Part shown: positions 34,730-43,832 of the stretch, one piece after another
Layout: every line of letters begins with the position of its first letter
How positions within the stretch are numbered: position 1 is the first letter of the stretch
Source of the DNA: Acidobacteriota bacterium
Lineage (GTDB): Bacteria > Acidobacteriota > Terriglobia > Terriglobales > Acidobacteriaceae
NCBI GenBank assembly: GCA_021813745.1
Contig: JAKAJO010000135.1
Coordinates: forward strand, 1-64,000
Length of the DNA stretch: 64,000 nucleotides
Direction of reading: 5' to 3'
The notes under the pieces: generated by a model
What the model was told of the DNA's origin: nothing
The model's database searches: none
The model's input: the letters and a program-made list of their open reading frames with translations, nothing else
Translations under genes and position numbers: made by a program

Positions 34730-36244
34730 ATTTCGACTCGACTTCGTTTAGGGGATTTGCTCATACGAGCCAAGCTCGTTACTGAGGAACAGGTTGCGGA
34801 GGCCGTGCGGCGTCTTCGAGACCATGGTGGCCGCTTGGGAGACAACCTGGTCGCGATGGGAGCCCTCGATCCCAAGACCCTGGAGACGTTTCTCCATCGC
34901 ATTCCTCAAGAGCCGGCGCACATCCGGAACATCGGGATTGACGAGATTGACCTGATGGGCCTTCTGCTGAAACTGATCTACCGCGACCGGCTGGAGACGA
35001 CGCGCCAGTTTGTAGACGCGATCAAGCTTCCCTATCACATTGTGATTGACCTGATCCAGATGGCGTTGGCCCGGAATCTGTTGCAGACGCTTGGGTCGCG
35101 CCAGGCGGATAATCCCATCGACCTGAGCTACAGCTTTACGGAAGAAGGTCGCCGCTGGACGCTCGATGCGCTGAATCGCCTTCGTTACACGGGGCCCGCG
35201 CCGGTGCCGCTGGACGAGTTCAATGAGCAGGTGAACCTGCAGAAGGTGACCAATGAGTTGGTCACCTTCGAACGCATCCGGGCGGGGATCGGCTCGTTGA
35301 CCTTTGACGACAGGATCATCGAGCAGTGCGGCCCGGCATTGAACTCAGGGCGCGCGATGCTGCTCTACGGCCCCCCAGGCAATGGCAAAACCTCTGTAGC
35401 TCATGTTTTTGCCAATGTCTTCACCGATGTGATTTATGTGCCCTACTCGATCATGGTGGAGGGACAGATCATCCGCGTGTACGATCCTCAGGTGCATTTG
35501 CCACTGGATATCACATCTGTGGCCGACGATGACGGGCTCTCTGTAATCCGTCGCGAGACCTTCGATGCGCGTTGGGTACCCTGCAAGCGGCCCTTCGTGT
35601 TAACCGGTGGCGAACTGACACTGGAGATGCTGGACCTGCGCTACGATGAAGTCGGCAACTTCTATGAGGCACCGCTTCATGTGAAGGCGCTAGGCGGTTG
35701 CTTTGTGATCGATGACTTCGGGCGGCAGCTCGTAAGCCCGACGAATCTTCTGAATCGCTGGATTATCCCGCTCGAAAACAAGGTGGACTACCTGAAGCTG
35801 CATACAGGCAAGACATTCAGCATTCCATTTGAAGAGCTGATTATCTTCTCGACGAACCTCGAGCCGGAGGATCTGATGGACCCGGCGTTCCTGCGTCGGC
35901 TGCCGTACAAGATCGAAGTGGGACCGCCCAGCTACGAGAATTACCGCGAAATCTTCGACAAGGAGTGCGCGCGCCAGGGCGTGACCCTCTCTGATTCCGG
36001 ATTTGAATATATTGTGCAAAGGCTCCGTTACGAAAAGGAGATGGACTTTGCCGCATATCAGCCGCGTTTCATCGTGGATCAGGTGGTCGCCACCTGCAAA
36101 TTCATGGGCCAGCCTCTTCATTTCGAGCCACGTTACGTGGATTATGCGCTCGATAACCTGCGCGTGAAACGGAGCGGTGACAGCAATCGCGAAAGCCGGA
36201 CATCGGCACGCATCTCCGATGAACAGCCTGTGGGCGTCCGATGA
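34730..36244 (+). CDS. AAA+ ATPase with MshEN-like N-terminal domain
   Basis: The protein is 504 residues if started at ATT 34730, or 495 from TTG 34757. I prefer ATT because it is placed correctly after GGAGG and because it restores the first half of a bipartite motif: RLGDLLIRAKLVTEEQ, then RLGDNLVAMGALDPKTLETFL. Tandem RLG motifs of this kind define MshEN domains, which can bind c-di-GMP. The AAA+ core has Walker A (YGPPGNGKTS), an acidic Walker-B-like VIDDFG, and a sensor in IIFSTNLEPEDLMDPAFLRRLP (arginine finger pair). The function is unknown; it may power a pilus or signalling assembly. It stands alone. Confidence 0.8.
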   Translation: MSTRLRLGDLLIRAKLVTEEQVAEAVRRLRDHGGRLGDNLVAMGALDPKTLETFLHRIPQEPAHIRNIGIDEIDLMGLLLKLIYRDRLETTRQFVDAIKLPYHIVIDLIQMALARNLLQTLGSRQADNPIDLSYSFTEEGRRWTLDALNRLRYTGPAPVPLDEFNEQVNLQKVTNELVTFERIRAGIGSLTFDDRIIEQCGPALNSGRAMLLYGPPGNGKTSVAHVFANVFTDVIYVPYSIMVEGQIIRVYDPQVHLPLDITSVADDDGLSVIRRETFDARWVPCKRPFVLTGGELTLEMLDLRYDEVGNFYEAPLHVKALGGCFVIDDFGRQLVSPTNLLNRWIIPLENKVDYLKLHTGKTFSIPFEELIIFSTNLEPEDLMDPAFLRRLPYKIEVGPPSYENYREIFDKECARQGVTLSDSGFEYIVQRLRYEKEMDFAAYQPRFIVDQVVATCKFMGQPLHFEPRYVDYALDNLRVKRSGDSNRESRTSARISDEQPVGVR

Positions 36245-36282
36245 CGTAGTCGATGCTTCAGGCGATTTCCGGCCTGCGGCGG

Positions 36283-36495
36283 TTAGAGCTCAGGGTAGAA
36301 GTCAAAGAAGGCATCCAGGCTCTGCTTGAGCTGCTGCTCAATCTGCTCACGTGAGCCTTCAAGGACGTGCATGGTGACGTGTGCCTCGTGACCATTTGCC
36401 AGCTTGAGCGTTGCATCATGGATCTCCGTAACCTCGCCCTCGGGCAGGAGCCGCATTCCGTAAATCAGAGTCAGATTGGCCATGTGCTTCATCAT
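36283..36495 (-). CDS. Small conserved-looking hypothetical protein
   Basis: The protein has 70 residues (66 if started at ATG 36483). The sequence MANLTLIYGMRLLPEGEVTEIHDATLKLANGHEAHVTMHVLEGS is a strand-rich small barrel followed by an acidic helix (REQIEQQLKQSLDAFFDFYPEL). I do not recognise the family. It is divergent from trxB with about 70 bp between starts, and is the only gene between the ATPase and trxB. Confidence 0.6.
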   Translation of the reverse strand: MMKHMANLTLIYGMRLLPEGEVTEIHDATLKLANGHEAHVTMHVLEGSREQIEQQLKQSLDAFFDFYPEL

Positions 36496-36565
36496 AATGA
36501 AGTACAGGCGGTGCCGTACTCATACCGGGCCGCTCAGACCGTCTAGAATCGACTTTGAGAATCTC

Positions 36566-37513
36566 ATGAGCGAGACACGCGATACCGTCATCCTTGGCTC
36601 CGGCTGCGCCGGACTCACCGCCGCCATCTACACGGGCCGCGCCGGGCTGAATCCGCTGGTACTGGAAGGCCATGAACCGGGTGGGCAGCTTTCCATCACC
36701 ACGCTGGTGGAGAACTTTCCTGGCTGGCCGGAGGGCATTCAGGGGCCTGAGCTGATTGACAACATGAAGAAGCAAGCGGCCAAGTTTGGAGCTACCTTCC
36801 AGCTTGCACACCTGAACAGCGTGGATCTGAGCAAGCACCCCTATACGCTGCAGACCTCGGCAGGTGAGATCTGTACGCGCACGCTGATTGTGGCCTCGGG
36901 AGCGAGCGCACGCTGGCTCGGATTGCCCAGCGAGCAGGCCCTCATTGGCCACGGCGTTTCAAGCTGCGCAACCTGCGACGGCTTCTTCTTCCGCGGCAGG
37001 GAGATTGCCGTGGTGGGTGGCGGTGACTCCGCCATGGAAGAGGCGCTGTTTCTCACGCGCTTTGCGAGCAAGGTGATGCTGCTGCACCGTCGCGACGCCT
37101 TCCGCGCGAGCAAGATCATGCTGGAGCGCGCCATTGCTCATCCCAATATCGAGTTGCGCACCAACACCGTGGTGGAAGAAGTGCTGGGCGTGGAAGAGCA
37201 GGAGGTGAAGGGCCTGCGCCTGCGCGACGTGACGAACGGCAACGTGACCACGCTGCACGTCAGCGGTTTGTTCCTCGGGATCGGCCACGAGCCCAACGCA
37301 AAGATGTTTCACGGCCAGATTGATTTGGATTCGGACGGCTACATCCGCACCAAGGACAATGTGCTGACCACGCACGATGGCATCGTGGTGCCGGGCGTGT
37401 ACGCTTGCGGCGATGTGCAGGATCGGCGCTACCGGCAGGCGATTACGGCAGCGGGGTCGGGCTGCATGGCCGCGCTCGAAGCGGAGAAGTTCCTCGAAGA
37501 GCGCGGACACTGA
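36566..37513 (+). CDS. trxB: Thioredoxin-disulfide reductase
   Basis: The protein has 315 residues from ATG 36566; an upstream in-frame ATG at 36476 overlaps the divergent gene. FAD-binding GSGCAG is at 11-16, the redox pair CATC at C134/C137, the NADPH-binding GGGDSAMEEA near 173, and the second FAD motif is GVYACGDVQDRRYRQ. It reduces thioredoxin with NADPH in the cytosol. The next gene (yggS) starts 30 bp downstream, so these are probably co-transcribed. Confidence 0.94.
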   Translation: MSETRDTVILGSGCAGLTAAIYTGRAGLNPLVLEGHEPGGQLSITTLVENFPGWPEGIQGPELIDNMKKQAAKFGATFQLAHLNSVDLSKHPYTLQTSAGEICTRTLIVASGASARWLGLPSEQALIGHGVSSCATCDGFFFRGREIAVVGGGDSAMEEALFLTRFASKVMLLHRRDAFRASKIMLERAIAHPNIELRTNTVVEEVLGVEEQEVKGLRLRDVTNGNVTTLHVSGLFLGIGHEPNAKMFHGQIDLDSDGYIRTKDNVLTTHDGIVVPGVYACGDVQDRRYRQAITAAGSGCMAALEAEKFLEERGH

Positions 37514-37543
37514 GGCGTGACGGGCAGACTGGACGGAAGCGCA

Positions 37544-38281
37544 ATGACAGCGCTGGCAGACCAAATTGCGCGCGTGGAAGAGGCGATTGAGGTCGCCTGC
37601 CGCAAGGCGGGCCGTGCGCGCGCTGAGGTCGAGCTGATGGCGGTCTCGAAGACGTACCCTGCTGAGACCATGGCCGAAGCGGCGGCTCTGGGGCTTACAT
37701 TCTTTGGCGAAAATCGCGTGCAGGAGTTTGCGACCAAGGCATTGCATGCAGCGGCTCTTCGGGAGACGTGGGGAAACCAGGCGGTCCGTGTGCATTTCAT
37801 CGGCCATCTTCAATCGAACAAAGCCGTGCGAGCGGCGGAACTCTTTGACGGTATCGATTCTCTGGACTCACTGCGACTGGCTGAGCGCTTGAATGAGGCG
37901 GCGGGGAAGTTGGCCAAGCGTCTGCCGGTGCTCATTGAAGTGAAGCTGAGCACAGAAGAGACGAAGGCCGGTATCGACCCGGAGTCGGCCGAGGCCGCAC
38001 AACTGCTGGAACACCTTCCGAATCTCAAACACCTCGACGCGCAGGGACTCATGACCATCGCTCCGTGGGGTGCGCCGGAGGCTGAGACGCGCACCTGCTT
38101 CCGCAGCCTGCGCGCGTGGCGGGACCGCTTGGCGCAGGCGCATCCCCGGCTCAACCTCGCTGTGCTTTCGATGGGCATGAGTGGCGACTTCCCACTTGCG
38201 ATTGAAGAAGGCGCGACGCGGATTCGCATCGGCACGGCACTGTTTGGCAAACGCCAGCCCTACGCGGGGCCGGCGGAATGA
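37544..38281 (+). CDS. yggS: YggS/PROSC-family pyridoxal-phosphate homeostasis protein
   Basis: The protein has 245 residues from ATG 37544, with GTG 37517 as an alternative. The PLP lysine is in LMAVSKTYP, and the fold markers GENRVQEF, HFIGHLQSNKA and SMGMSGDFPLAIEEGATRIRIGTALFG are typical. This monomeric barrel binds PLP and buffers it, with effects on amino acid pools. The stop overlaps the next start by 4 bases (ATGA), a sign of translational coupling. Confidence 0.93.
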   Translation: MTALADQIARVEEAIEVACRKAGRARAEVELMAVSKTYPAETMAEAAALGLTFFGENRVQEFATKALHAAALRETWGNQAVRVHFIGHLQSNKAVRAAELFDGIDSLDSLRLAERLNEAAGKLAKRLPVLIEVKLSTEETKAGIDPESAEAAQLLEHLPNLKHLDAQGLMTIAPWGAPEAETRTCFRSLRAWRDRLAQAHPRLNLAVLSMGMSGDFPLAIEEGATRIRIGTALFGKRQPYAGPAE

Positions 38282-38583
38282 TACGAGCAACGAGCAATGG
38301 CGTGACAATTGCCGTGCGCGCACAGCCCGGAGCGAAGAAGACGGCCATCACCGGAGTCTACGGCGAGGGTGCTGCCGCACAGTTGAAGATTGCCGTGCAG
38401 GCTCCGCCGATTGAAGGCCGCGCCAACGAGGCGCTGGTGCATTTTCTTGCGGCGATCTTTGGTATTCCGCGTGCGAATGTGGATCTTGTTGCGGGCGATC
38501 TTTCGCGGAGCAAGGTCTTCCTGCTGCGTGGTGTGACGCAAGAGCGTGCAACGTCGCTGATCGAAGATCAGATGGGGAAGTAG
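38278..38583 (+). CDS. DUF167 (YggU) family protein
   Basis: The protein has 101 residues. It starts inside the yggS stop region. The family core is present: GVTIAVRAQPGAKKTAI, LKIAVQAPPIEGRANEALVHFLA and VDLVAGDLSRSKVFLLRG. The YggS-YggU pairing is widespread; function is unknown, with a small alpha/beta fold. It is convergent with the peroxiredoxin-like gene, 6 bp between stops. Confidence 0.9.
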   Translation: MIRATSNGVTIAVRAQPGAKKTAITGVYGEGAAAQLKIAVQAPPIEGRANEALVHFLAAIFGIPRANVDLVAGDLSRSKVFLLRGVTQERATSLIEDQMGK

Positions 38584-38589
38584 GCGCGA

Positions 38590-39246
38590 CTACCGCCCGT
38601 GCAGGGCGAGCGCCGCAGCAAGGGCTTCTTCCGGCTCAGGGCGGACGCGGAAGTCAGCGTGCGCCTCGCCGAAGAGAATTTTGCGGTCGCGGCCGATGAC
38701 GTAGGTTGCGGGCAGCGGCAGCCGCCAGCTTTCCTCGCCATTCACAAAAGGGATGTTGACGAGGATGGAGCGGTAGTACTCGCGCATGTAGTCGGGCACG
38801 GTGTAGACCAGGCCGAACTGCTCGGCGAGCGCGTTGCCCGCGTCGTGCAGCACGGGGAAGGGCAGTCCGTGCTGGCCCACCATGAAGTCGCTCTGGCGCT
38901 GCGTTTGCGGGCTCACCGCGACCATCAGGGCGCCATGCTCGCGGATCTGTCCATAGAGGTCGCGCCACGCCTCCAGCTCTGTCACGCAATAGGGGCACCA
39001 GCGCCCGCGGAAGAACTTGACGACGAGCGGGCCAAGTGCGAGCAGGTCTGCGCTGCGCACGGGCTTGTTGTTGGAGTCTCGCAGCGTGAACTCCGGCGCC
39101 GTGGCGCCTACGGGCAGGATGCGCTCCTCGATTCCCGTGGCGAAGAGTTCCTCGACGGCGCGCTCGCCGATGGCCAGCCGGTCGGCCTGCACGAGGTGGC
39201 GCGTGTTGGCCGTAATCTCGTCGAGTTGGTCCTGGAGGGAGCTCAT
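38590..39246 (-). CDS. Peroxiredoxin-like (AhpC/TSA) protein
   Basis: The protein has 218 residues from ATG 39246. The thioredoxin-fold core shows VGATAPEFTLRDSNNKPV and the CxxC-type FFRGRWCPYCVTEL (C84, C87), typical of the acidobacterial/cyanobacterial Prx-like branch often called redoxin. HGLPFPVLHDAGNALAEQFG follows the family pattern. It probably reduces peroxides with a thiol partner; no signal peptide is seen, so it acts in the cytosol. It sits directly after ffh on the same strand (4 bp gap). Confidence 0.87.
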   Translation of the reverse strand: MSSLQDQLDEITANTRHLVQADRLAIGERAVEELFATGIEERILPVGATAPEFTLRDSNNKPVRSADLLALGPLVVKFFRGRWCPYCVTELEAWRDLYGQIREHGALMVAVSPQTQRQSDFMVGQHGLPFPVLHDAGNALAEQFGLVYTVPDYMREYYRSILVNIPFVNGEESWRLPLPATYVIGRDRKILFGEAHADFRVRPEPEEALAAALALHGR

Positions 39247-39250
39247 CTGC

Positions 39251-40642
39251 CTACCGTCCGAACTTTTGCCTGCCCATGCCCAGCGCACCCATTCCGCCGC
39301 GCATCATTGCTTTGCCCAGGCCGCCTTTGCCCATCTGCTTGAACATGCGCGCCATTTGCGCATACTGGCGCAGGAGCTGGTTCACATCCTGCACGCTGGT
39401 GCCGGAGCCCGCGGCAATGCGCTTGCGGCGCGAGCCAGAGATGATCTCGTGATTCAGCCGCTCTTTAGGAGTCATAGAGTTGATGATGGCTTCCAGGCGG
39501 ACGAATTGTTTCTCGTCCACATTTTTGGCCGCCTGCTGCATCCCCGCAAAGGGGCCGACCGAGGGCATCATCTTGAGGATCGATTCCATGGACCCGAGCT
39601 TCTTAATCTGGCGCAACTGATCGCGGAAGTCCTCAAGTGAAAAGCCGTCACCGAGCAGCGCCTTTTTCGCGAACTCCTCGGATTTCTTGCGGTCCAGTTT
39701 TTCCTCGGCCTTTTCGATGAGCGACATCATGTCGCCCATGCCGAGGATACGGCCGACAATGCGGTCGGGATGGAAGGGCTCGAAGGCGTCAGGCTTTTCG
39801 CCCACGCCGATGAACTTGATGGGCTGGCCGGTCACATGGCGAATCGAAAGTGCCGCGCCTCCGCGCGCGTCGCCGTCCATCTTGGTGAGGATGACGCCGG
39901 TGAGGCCGAGGCGTTTGTGGAAGTCGAGCGCGGAGTTAACGGCGTCCTGGCCGGTCATGGAGTCGGCCACGAAGAGAATCTCCTGCGGGTTGAGCAGCTT
40001 CTTCAACTGCTCCATCTCAACCATGAGATCTTCGTCGATGTGCAGGCGGCCGGCGGTGTCCACGATGAGCGTGTCGCAGCCCATGTTGCGGGCCTCGCGA
40101 CGGGCTTCATTGGCGAGCCGCTCGACAAGCTTCGGCCCGGCAGCTTCGCCCTTTAGGTCGCCCTCGTAGAGACGAGACTCGATCGATTTGGCAACGACTT
40201 TCAACTGCTCGCGCGCGGCTGGGCGATAGACGTCGACCGAGACAAGCATGGGCCGGTGGCCGCCCTTCTTGAGCCACGCGGCGAGCTTGCCGCTGGTGGT
40301 CGTCTTGCCGGAGCCCTGCAGGCCGGCCATCAGAATGACGGTCGGCGGCTGCGAGGCGAACTTGAAGCGCGCAATATCGCGGCCCAGCAGTTCGATCAGC
40401 TCATCGCGCACAATCTTGACGACCTGCTCAGACGGCGAGAGCGCCGTCATCACTTCCGTGCCGACTGCTTTGGCGCGGATGTGCTCGATGAGTTCGCGAA
40501 CGACGTTCAGGTTCACATCGGCTTCGAGCAGCGCCACGCGAATCTCGCTCAGGGCGTCGGCGATGTTTTCTTCGGTGAGTGTGCCCTGGCCCCGGAGGGT
40601 CTTGAAGGCACGCTGAAGTTTTTCTGTGAGCGTTTCAAACAT
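39251..40642 (-). CDS. ffh: Signal recognition particle GTPase Ffh
   Basis: The protein has 463 residues. It recognises signal sequences of nascent membrane proteins and delivers them to FtsY. The N domain is at residues 1-95, P-loop GLQGSGKT at 107-114, then DTAGRLHIDEDLM, TKMDGDARGGAALS and the closing loop GVGEKPDAFEPF. The methionine-rich M domain follows (MESILKMMPSVGPFAG, then GSRRKRIAAGSGTSVQDVN), with a Met/Gly-rich tail. The 4.5S RNA gene is not in the window. Confidence 0.96.
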   Translation of the reverse strand: MFETLTEKLQRAFKTLRGQGTLTEENIADALSEIRVALLEADVNLNVVRELIEHIRAKAVGTEVMTALSPSEQVVKIVRDELIELLGRDIARFKFASQPPTVILMAGLQGSGKTTTSGKLAAWLKKGGHRPMLVSVDVYRPAAREQLKVVAKSIESRLYEGDLKGEAAGPKLVERLANEARREARNMGCDTLIVDTAGRLHIDEDLMVEMEQLKKLLNPQEILFVADSMTGQDAVNSALDFHKRLGLTGVILTKMDGDARGGAALSIRHVTGQPIKFIGVGEKPDAFEPFHPDRIVGRILGMGDMMSLIEKAEEKLDRKKSEEFAKKALLGDGFSLEDFRDQLRQIKKLGSMESILKMMPSVGPFAGMQQAAKNVDEKQFVRLEAIINSMTPKERLNHEIISGSRRKRIAAGSGTSVQDVNQLLRQYAQMARMFKQMGKGGLGKAMMRGGMGALGMGRQKFGR

Positions 40643-40750
40643 ACGTTAAGACCTAGTGTATCGAAAAAGCGTAAGGGGGCTCCTGGCCAGGGGCCAGTCG
40701 AACCAGATGGTGTCTGATTTCGGACTTCAACAGAAAGGGCTGGTGTTTGC

Positions 40751-42151
40751 CTATTCCGAAGGAGCGACAAGATACTGCTCCAGCTTGCCGTCGGGATACG
40801 TGTAGGTCGTCAAAATCAATTGCCGGTCAGGATACGTGATACGAAAGGCGCGGAAGGCCATGCCGCCACGAAGCTGGTCGCTCACTTGCCTGAAGCTGAG
40901 CGGCTCGCCGAGTGGCGCAAGGCTTGATTGGAAATCTGCCAGAGCTTGGGGCGTGAAGTAGTCGCTGAGGTTGGGCGCCAGCAGGCTGCGGTCGATGGTT
41001 CCCTGCTGCAGGCCGTGGTAAATGTCGAGGGCCTGACGTTCCGGCGCGCTCATGGGATAGCCGGCGACCACAGGCACCGCAAGGCGGGCAATTGTGCTGG
41101 CTGCTCCCACGGCATCCTGATTGGTCAGCACGGCGACGGCTACGCCGTCATCAATCATGACGATGTTGTCCGACACAAAGCCTGAGACCTCACCTGAGTG
41201 TTCAATCGCGCGATGCCCGTCGAGGGTTGTCACCTGGACACCCAGTCCGTAATGAGTTTCTTTGCCATTCTTCAGTTTCACATCGGTGAACATCTGGTTG
41301 TAGCTTTGGGGTTCGAGCACGGACCGGGCCAGCAAGCTGGCGTCCCATAGAGCAAGGTCGTGTGCGGTCATTGCGAGCTCGCCGGCGGCAAACATCCAGC
41401 CGCGGCCTTCTTTCGGTGCGACGCGCAGTGGTCCGAGGGCGTGGCGATAATAGGCGGTGGCGTCGGCCTGGGTAAGTTTTGCTTCATCCGAGTCCCACAC
41501 GGATTTCATGCCCAACGGATGAAAGATATGTTCTCCGAGAAAATCCATCAGCTTCTCGCCGCTGACCTTTTCTACAATGGCGCCGGCGATGACGTAGTTG
41601 GTGTTGGAGTACTGCCACTGCGTGCCGGGTTCGAAGTCGAGGGGTTTCCTGGCCCACTTGTCCAGAATCTGCTGGGCCGTTGTGGGCTTCAACATGGGAG
41701 TCATCACGTAGTCCTCAGGCCAATAGTCCTGGTAGCCCGAGGTGTGAGAGAGGATCTGGCGGATAGTGACTTCGTCGCCGCGCGTAAGCCCCGGCACGTA
41801 TTTGCCAACCGTATCGTCCAGCGACAGCTTGCCCTGCTGCTCGAGCAACAAGACTGCCGCTGCGGTGAACTGCTTGGAGATGGATCCGATGGAATAGCGC
41901 ATCTCCGGTGTGGCCGGCGCAGGTGGTTCCAATCGTGCTTTGCCGTAGGCATGTGTGTACACAAGCTTGCCATGGTCGACGATAGAAATCGATGCGGAGG
42001 GTACACCAGTTTGTTGGAGAACCTGTGCGGCGATGCGGTCCACGCGGCTCTGGATCGCAGGATCGATGGCGCCAACGGTCTGCGCGAAAGCGGGAAATGA
42101 ACCGATCAACAGGGCGGTGACTGCGCCAATTAACTTCTTGCGGGGTTCCAT
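40751..42151 (-). CDS. Exported class-C beta-lactamase-like serine hydrolase
   Basis: The protein has 466 residues from ATG 42151 (AAGGA is 8 bases upstream; the ATG at 42160 has none). A signal peptide ends near AFAQ. The nucleophile motif SISK is S90-K93, and YSNTNY (181-186) supplies the YxN tyrosine. The third motif is in HSGEVSGF. This is the AmpC/D-alanyl-D-alanine-carboxypeptidase fold. A C-terminal extension (about 100 residues, LTTYTYPDGKLEQYL) resembles the DUF3471-type add-on. It may be a peptidase or esterase rather than a drug-resistance enzyme. Confidence 0.88.
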   Translation of the reverse strand: MEPRKKLIGAVTALLIGSFPAFAQTVGAIDPAIQSRVDRIAAQVLQQTGVPSASISIVDHGKLVYTHAYGKARLEPPAPATPEMRYSIGSISKQFTAAAVLLLEQQGKLSLDDTVGKYVPGLTRGDEVTIRQILSHTSGYQDYWPEDYVMTPMLKPTTAQQILDKWARKPLDFEPGTQWQYSNTNYVIAGAIVEKVSGEKLMDFLGEHIFHPLGMKSVWDSDEAKLTQADATAYYRHALGPLRVAPKEGRGWMFAAGELAMTAHDLALWDASLLARSVLEPQSYNQMFTDVKLKNGKETHYGLGVQVTTLDGHRAIEHSGEVSGFVSDNIVMIDDGVAVAVLTNQDAVGAASTIARLAVPVVAGYPMSAPERQALDIYHGLQQGTIDRSLLAPNLSDYFTPQALADFQSSLAPLGEPLSFRQVSDQLRGGMAFRAFRITYPDRQLILTTYTYPDGKLEQYLVAPSE

Positions 42152-42247
42152 TCTGGCCATCCTTGGGTAGCGCAGAATGCGGCCCCAGGGCCTGCTACCG
42201 CGCTTGAGTGTTCCGCGCTATGGTAGCAGACCCCGACGATCCGATCT

Positions 42248-43759
42248 CTACTGGCCCTGGCCCAGCGAGTATCCAGCCTTGCCGTTGAATGTGTAGAGAT
42301 GCTCGGTCTTGATGAAGTCGAAGCCGAGCGCATGCACTCGGCCGAGCAGAGCAAGCATCTCCTCCGGTGCGATGCGAGCATCTACGGGGGCGTGGAAGCG
42401 GCAGCGCCAATGGTCGGTGCAGAAGGTTTCCGGCATGCCGTTGGGCCACACCTTCACACCGCGATTGGTGATCATGCTGAGTGAAAGATTGGCTGAACCT
42501 GCAGCGCGGAGTTTCTCTCCCAATTCGTCCGGATTCGTTCCCCGCCAGTCGAGAAAGACATCCACGCCAACCAGTTGCTTTGTGGCTGCGATCGGACGGG
42601 TATAGGAGATGCCTTCCGGCTTCGACTTCGCCTGTTCGGCAGCATAGCGAACGGCAGCTAGCATCCGGGGGAGAAGTCCAAGGCGCTCAATGACCGCATC
42701 GGCAAACTCGTCAGTGCCCACTCTGCGGGAGCTAATCGTCTCCGCATAAATGTCTGCTGTATGGATGCCCTCTTCAATCGTTCTCAGCCATGCATTGTGA
42801 ATCTTCTCGGCCACCTGTGGCTGGCCAACATGCACCAGCATCATGACGGCCGAGAGCAGCAAGCCGGAGGGATTTGCGATTCCCTGTCGAGCGATTTGCG
42901 GCGCGGAACCGTGGATCGCTTCGAACATGGCCGCGTGCTCCCCGATGTTGGCAGAGGGCGCCAATCCGACGGAGCCGGCGACCTGCGCGGCGATGTCAGA
43001 GATGATGTCTCCATAGAGATTGAGCGTGACAATCACGTCAAACATTTCGGGGGTGTCTGCAAGGCGCGCCGCGCCGATGTCGATAATCAGGTGTTCGTTT
43101 GCGACGTCTGGATACTGTGCGGCGACTTCATCAAAGACTTGATGGAAGAGGCCATCGGTCTTCTTCATAATGTTGTCTTTGGTCATGCAGGTCACCTTGC
43201 GGCGGCCGTTGGCGCGTGCGTACTCGAATGCGTGGCGAATGATGCGCTCGCAGCCGGGCCGGCTCACCAGCTTGAGGCACTGAACGACCTCGTCCGTCTG
43301 CTGATGTTCGATGCCGCCATACAAGTCCTCTTCGTTCTCGCGGACAATCACGACATCCATCTGGGGATGGCGGGTTCTTACGAAGGGAGCATAGGCGACT
43401 GCCGGGCGCACATTGGCGTAGAGCCCGAGAGTCTTGCGCAGGGTCACATTCATTGACTTATAGCCACCCCCCTGCGGCGTCGTGATCGGCGCCTTCAGCA
43501 GAACACGGTTGCGGCGGATGGACTCCCATGCTTCCGGCTCAATCCCCGCGGTGATGCCGCGCAGGTAGACAGCTTCACCCAGCTCAATCGGCTCGTAATC
43601 GAGCGCGGCGCCGGCTGCATCCAGGATGCGCAGAGTGGCTTTCATGATCTCGGGACCAATGCCGTCCCCATAAGCGACGGTGACGGGGACGCGGACTGCA
43701 TGCCCCTGCGTGGATTCGTGAAGCAGAGAGGCGGGCATATCGTCGAGGATGGAAGGCAT
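42248..43759 (-). CDS. icd: Isocitrate dehydrogenase, long Thermus-like type
   Basis: The protein has 503 residues, longer than E. coli Icd (416) and near the 496 of the Thermus enzyme, which also has an extra C-terminal domain. Motifs: VAYGDGIGPEIM (nucleotide entry), RENEEDLYGGIEH (substrate arginine and phosphate region), GDIISDIAAQVAGSVGLAPSANIG and EAIHGSAPQIA. It oxidises isocitrate to 2-oxoglutarate in the TCA cycle. Divergent from it, and across a perfect palindrome, lies a winged-helix regulator. Isopropylmalate-dehydrogenase activity is a weaker alternative. Confidence 0.9.
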   Translation of the reverse strand: MPSILDDMPASLLHESTQGHAVRVPVTVAYGDGIGPEIMKATLRILDAAGAALDYEPIELGEAVYLRGITAGIEPEAWESIRRNRVLLKAPITTPQGGGYKSMNVTLRKTLGLYANVRPAVAYAPFVRTRHPQMDVVIVRENEEDLYGGIEHQQTDEVVQCLKLVSRPGCERIIRHAFEYARANGRRKVTCMTKDNIMKKTDGLFHQVFDEVAAQYPDVANEHLIIDIGAARLADTPEMFDVIVTLNLYGDIISDIAAQVAGSVGLAPSANIGEHAAMFEAIHGSAPQIARQGIANPSGLLLSAVMMLVHVGQPQVAEKIHNAWLRTIEEGIHTADIYAETISSRRVGTDEFADAVIERLGLLPRMLAAVRYAAEQAKSKPEGISYTRPIAATKQLVGVDVFLDWRGTNPDELGEKLRAAGSANLSLSMITNRGVKVWPNGMPETFCTDHWRCRFHAPVDARIAPEEMLALLGRVHALGFDFIKTEHLYTFNGKAGYSLGQGQ

Positions 43760-43806
43760 GTGGGTTCCTTTCGCAGTGGTAAAATTTCATTCAATACACG
43801 AAAGGA

Positions 43807-43832
43807 AATATACGACATTAGTGTCGTATATT
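43807..43832. promoter_or_regulatory. Perfect palindromic operator between icd and its regulator
   Basis: Two perfect 11-base arms, AATATACGACA (43807-43817) and TGTCGTATATT (43822-43832), are separated by TTAG. A third half-site-like copy, AGTCGTAT, lies at 43836-43843. The dyad sits 48 bp before icd and 15 bp before the regulator ATG, right where a repressor would block the regulator's transcription or translation. Confidence 0.75.

Noticed and set aside
40680..40720. CTGGCC/GGCCAG hairpin between ffh and the serine hydrolase as a terminator
   Set aside because: Stem is only 6 bp with a 3-base loop and no T run.
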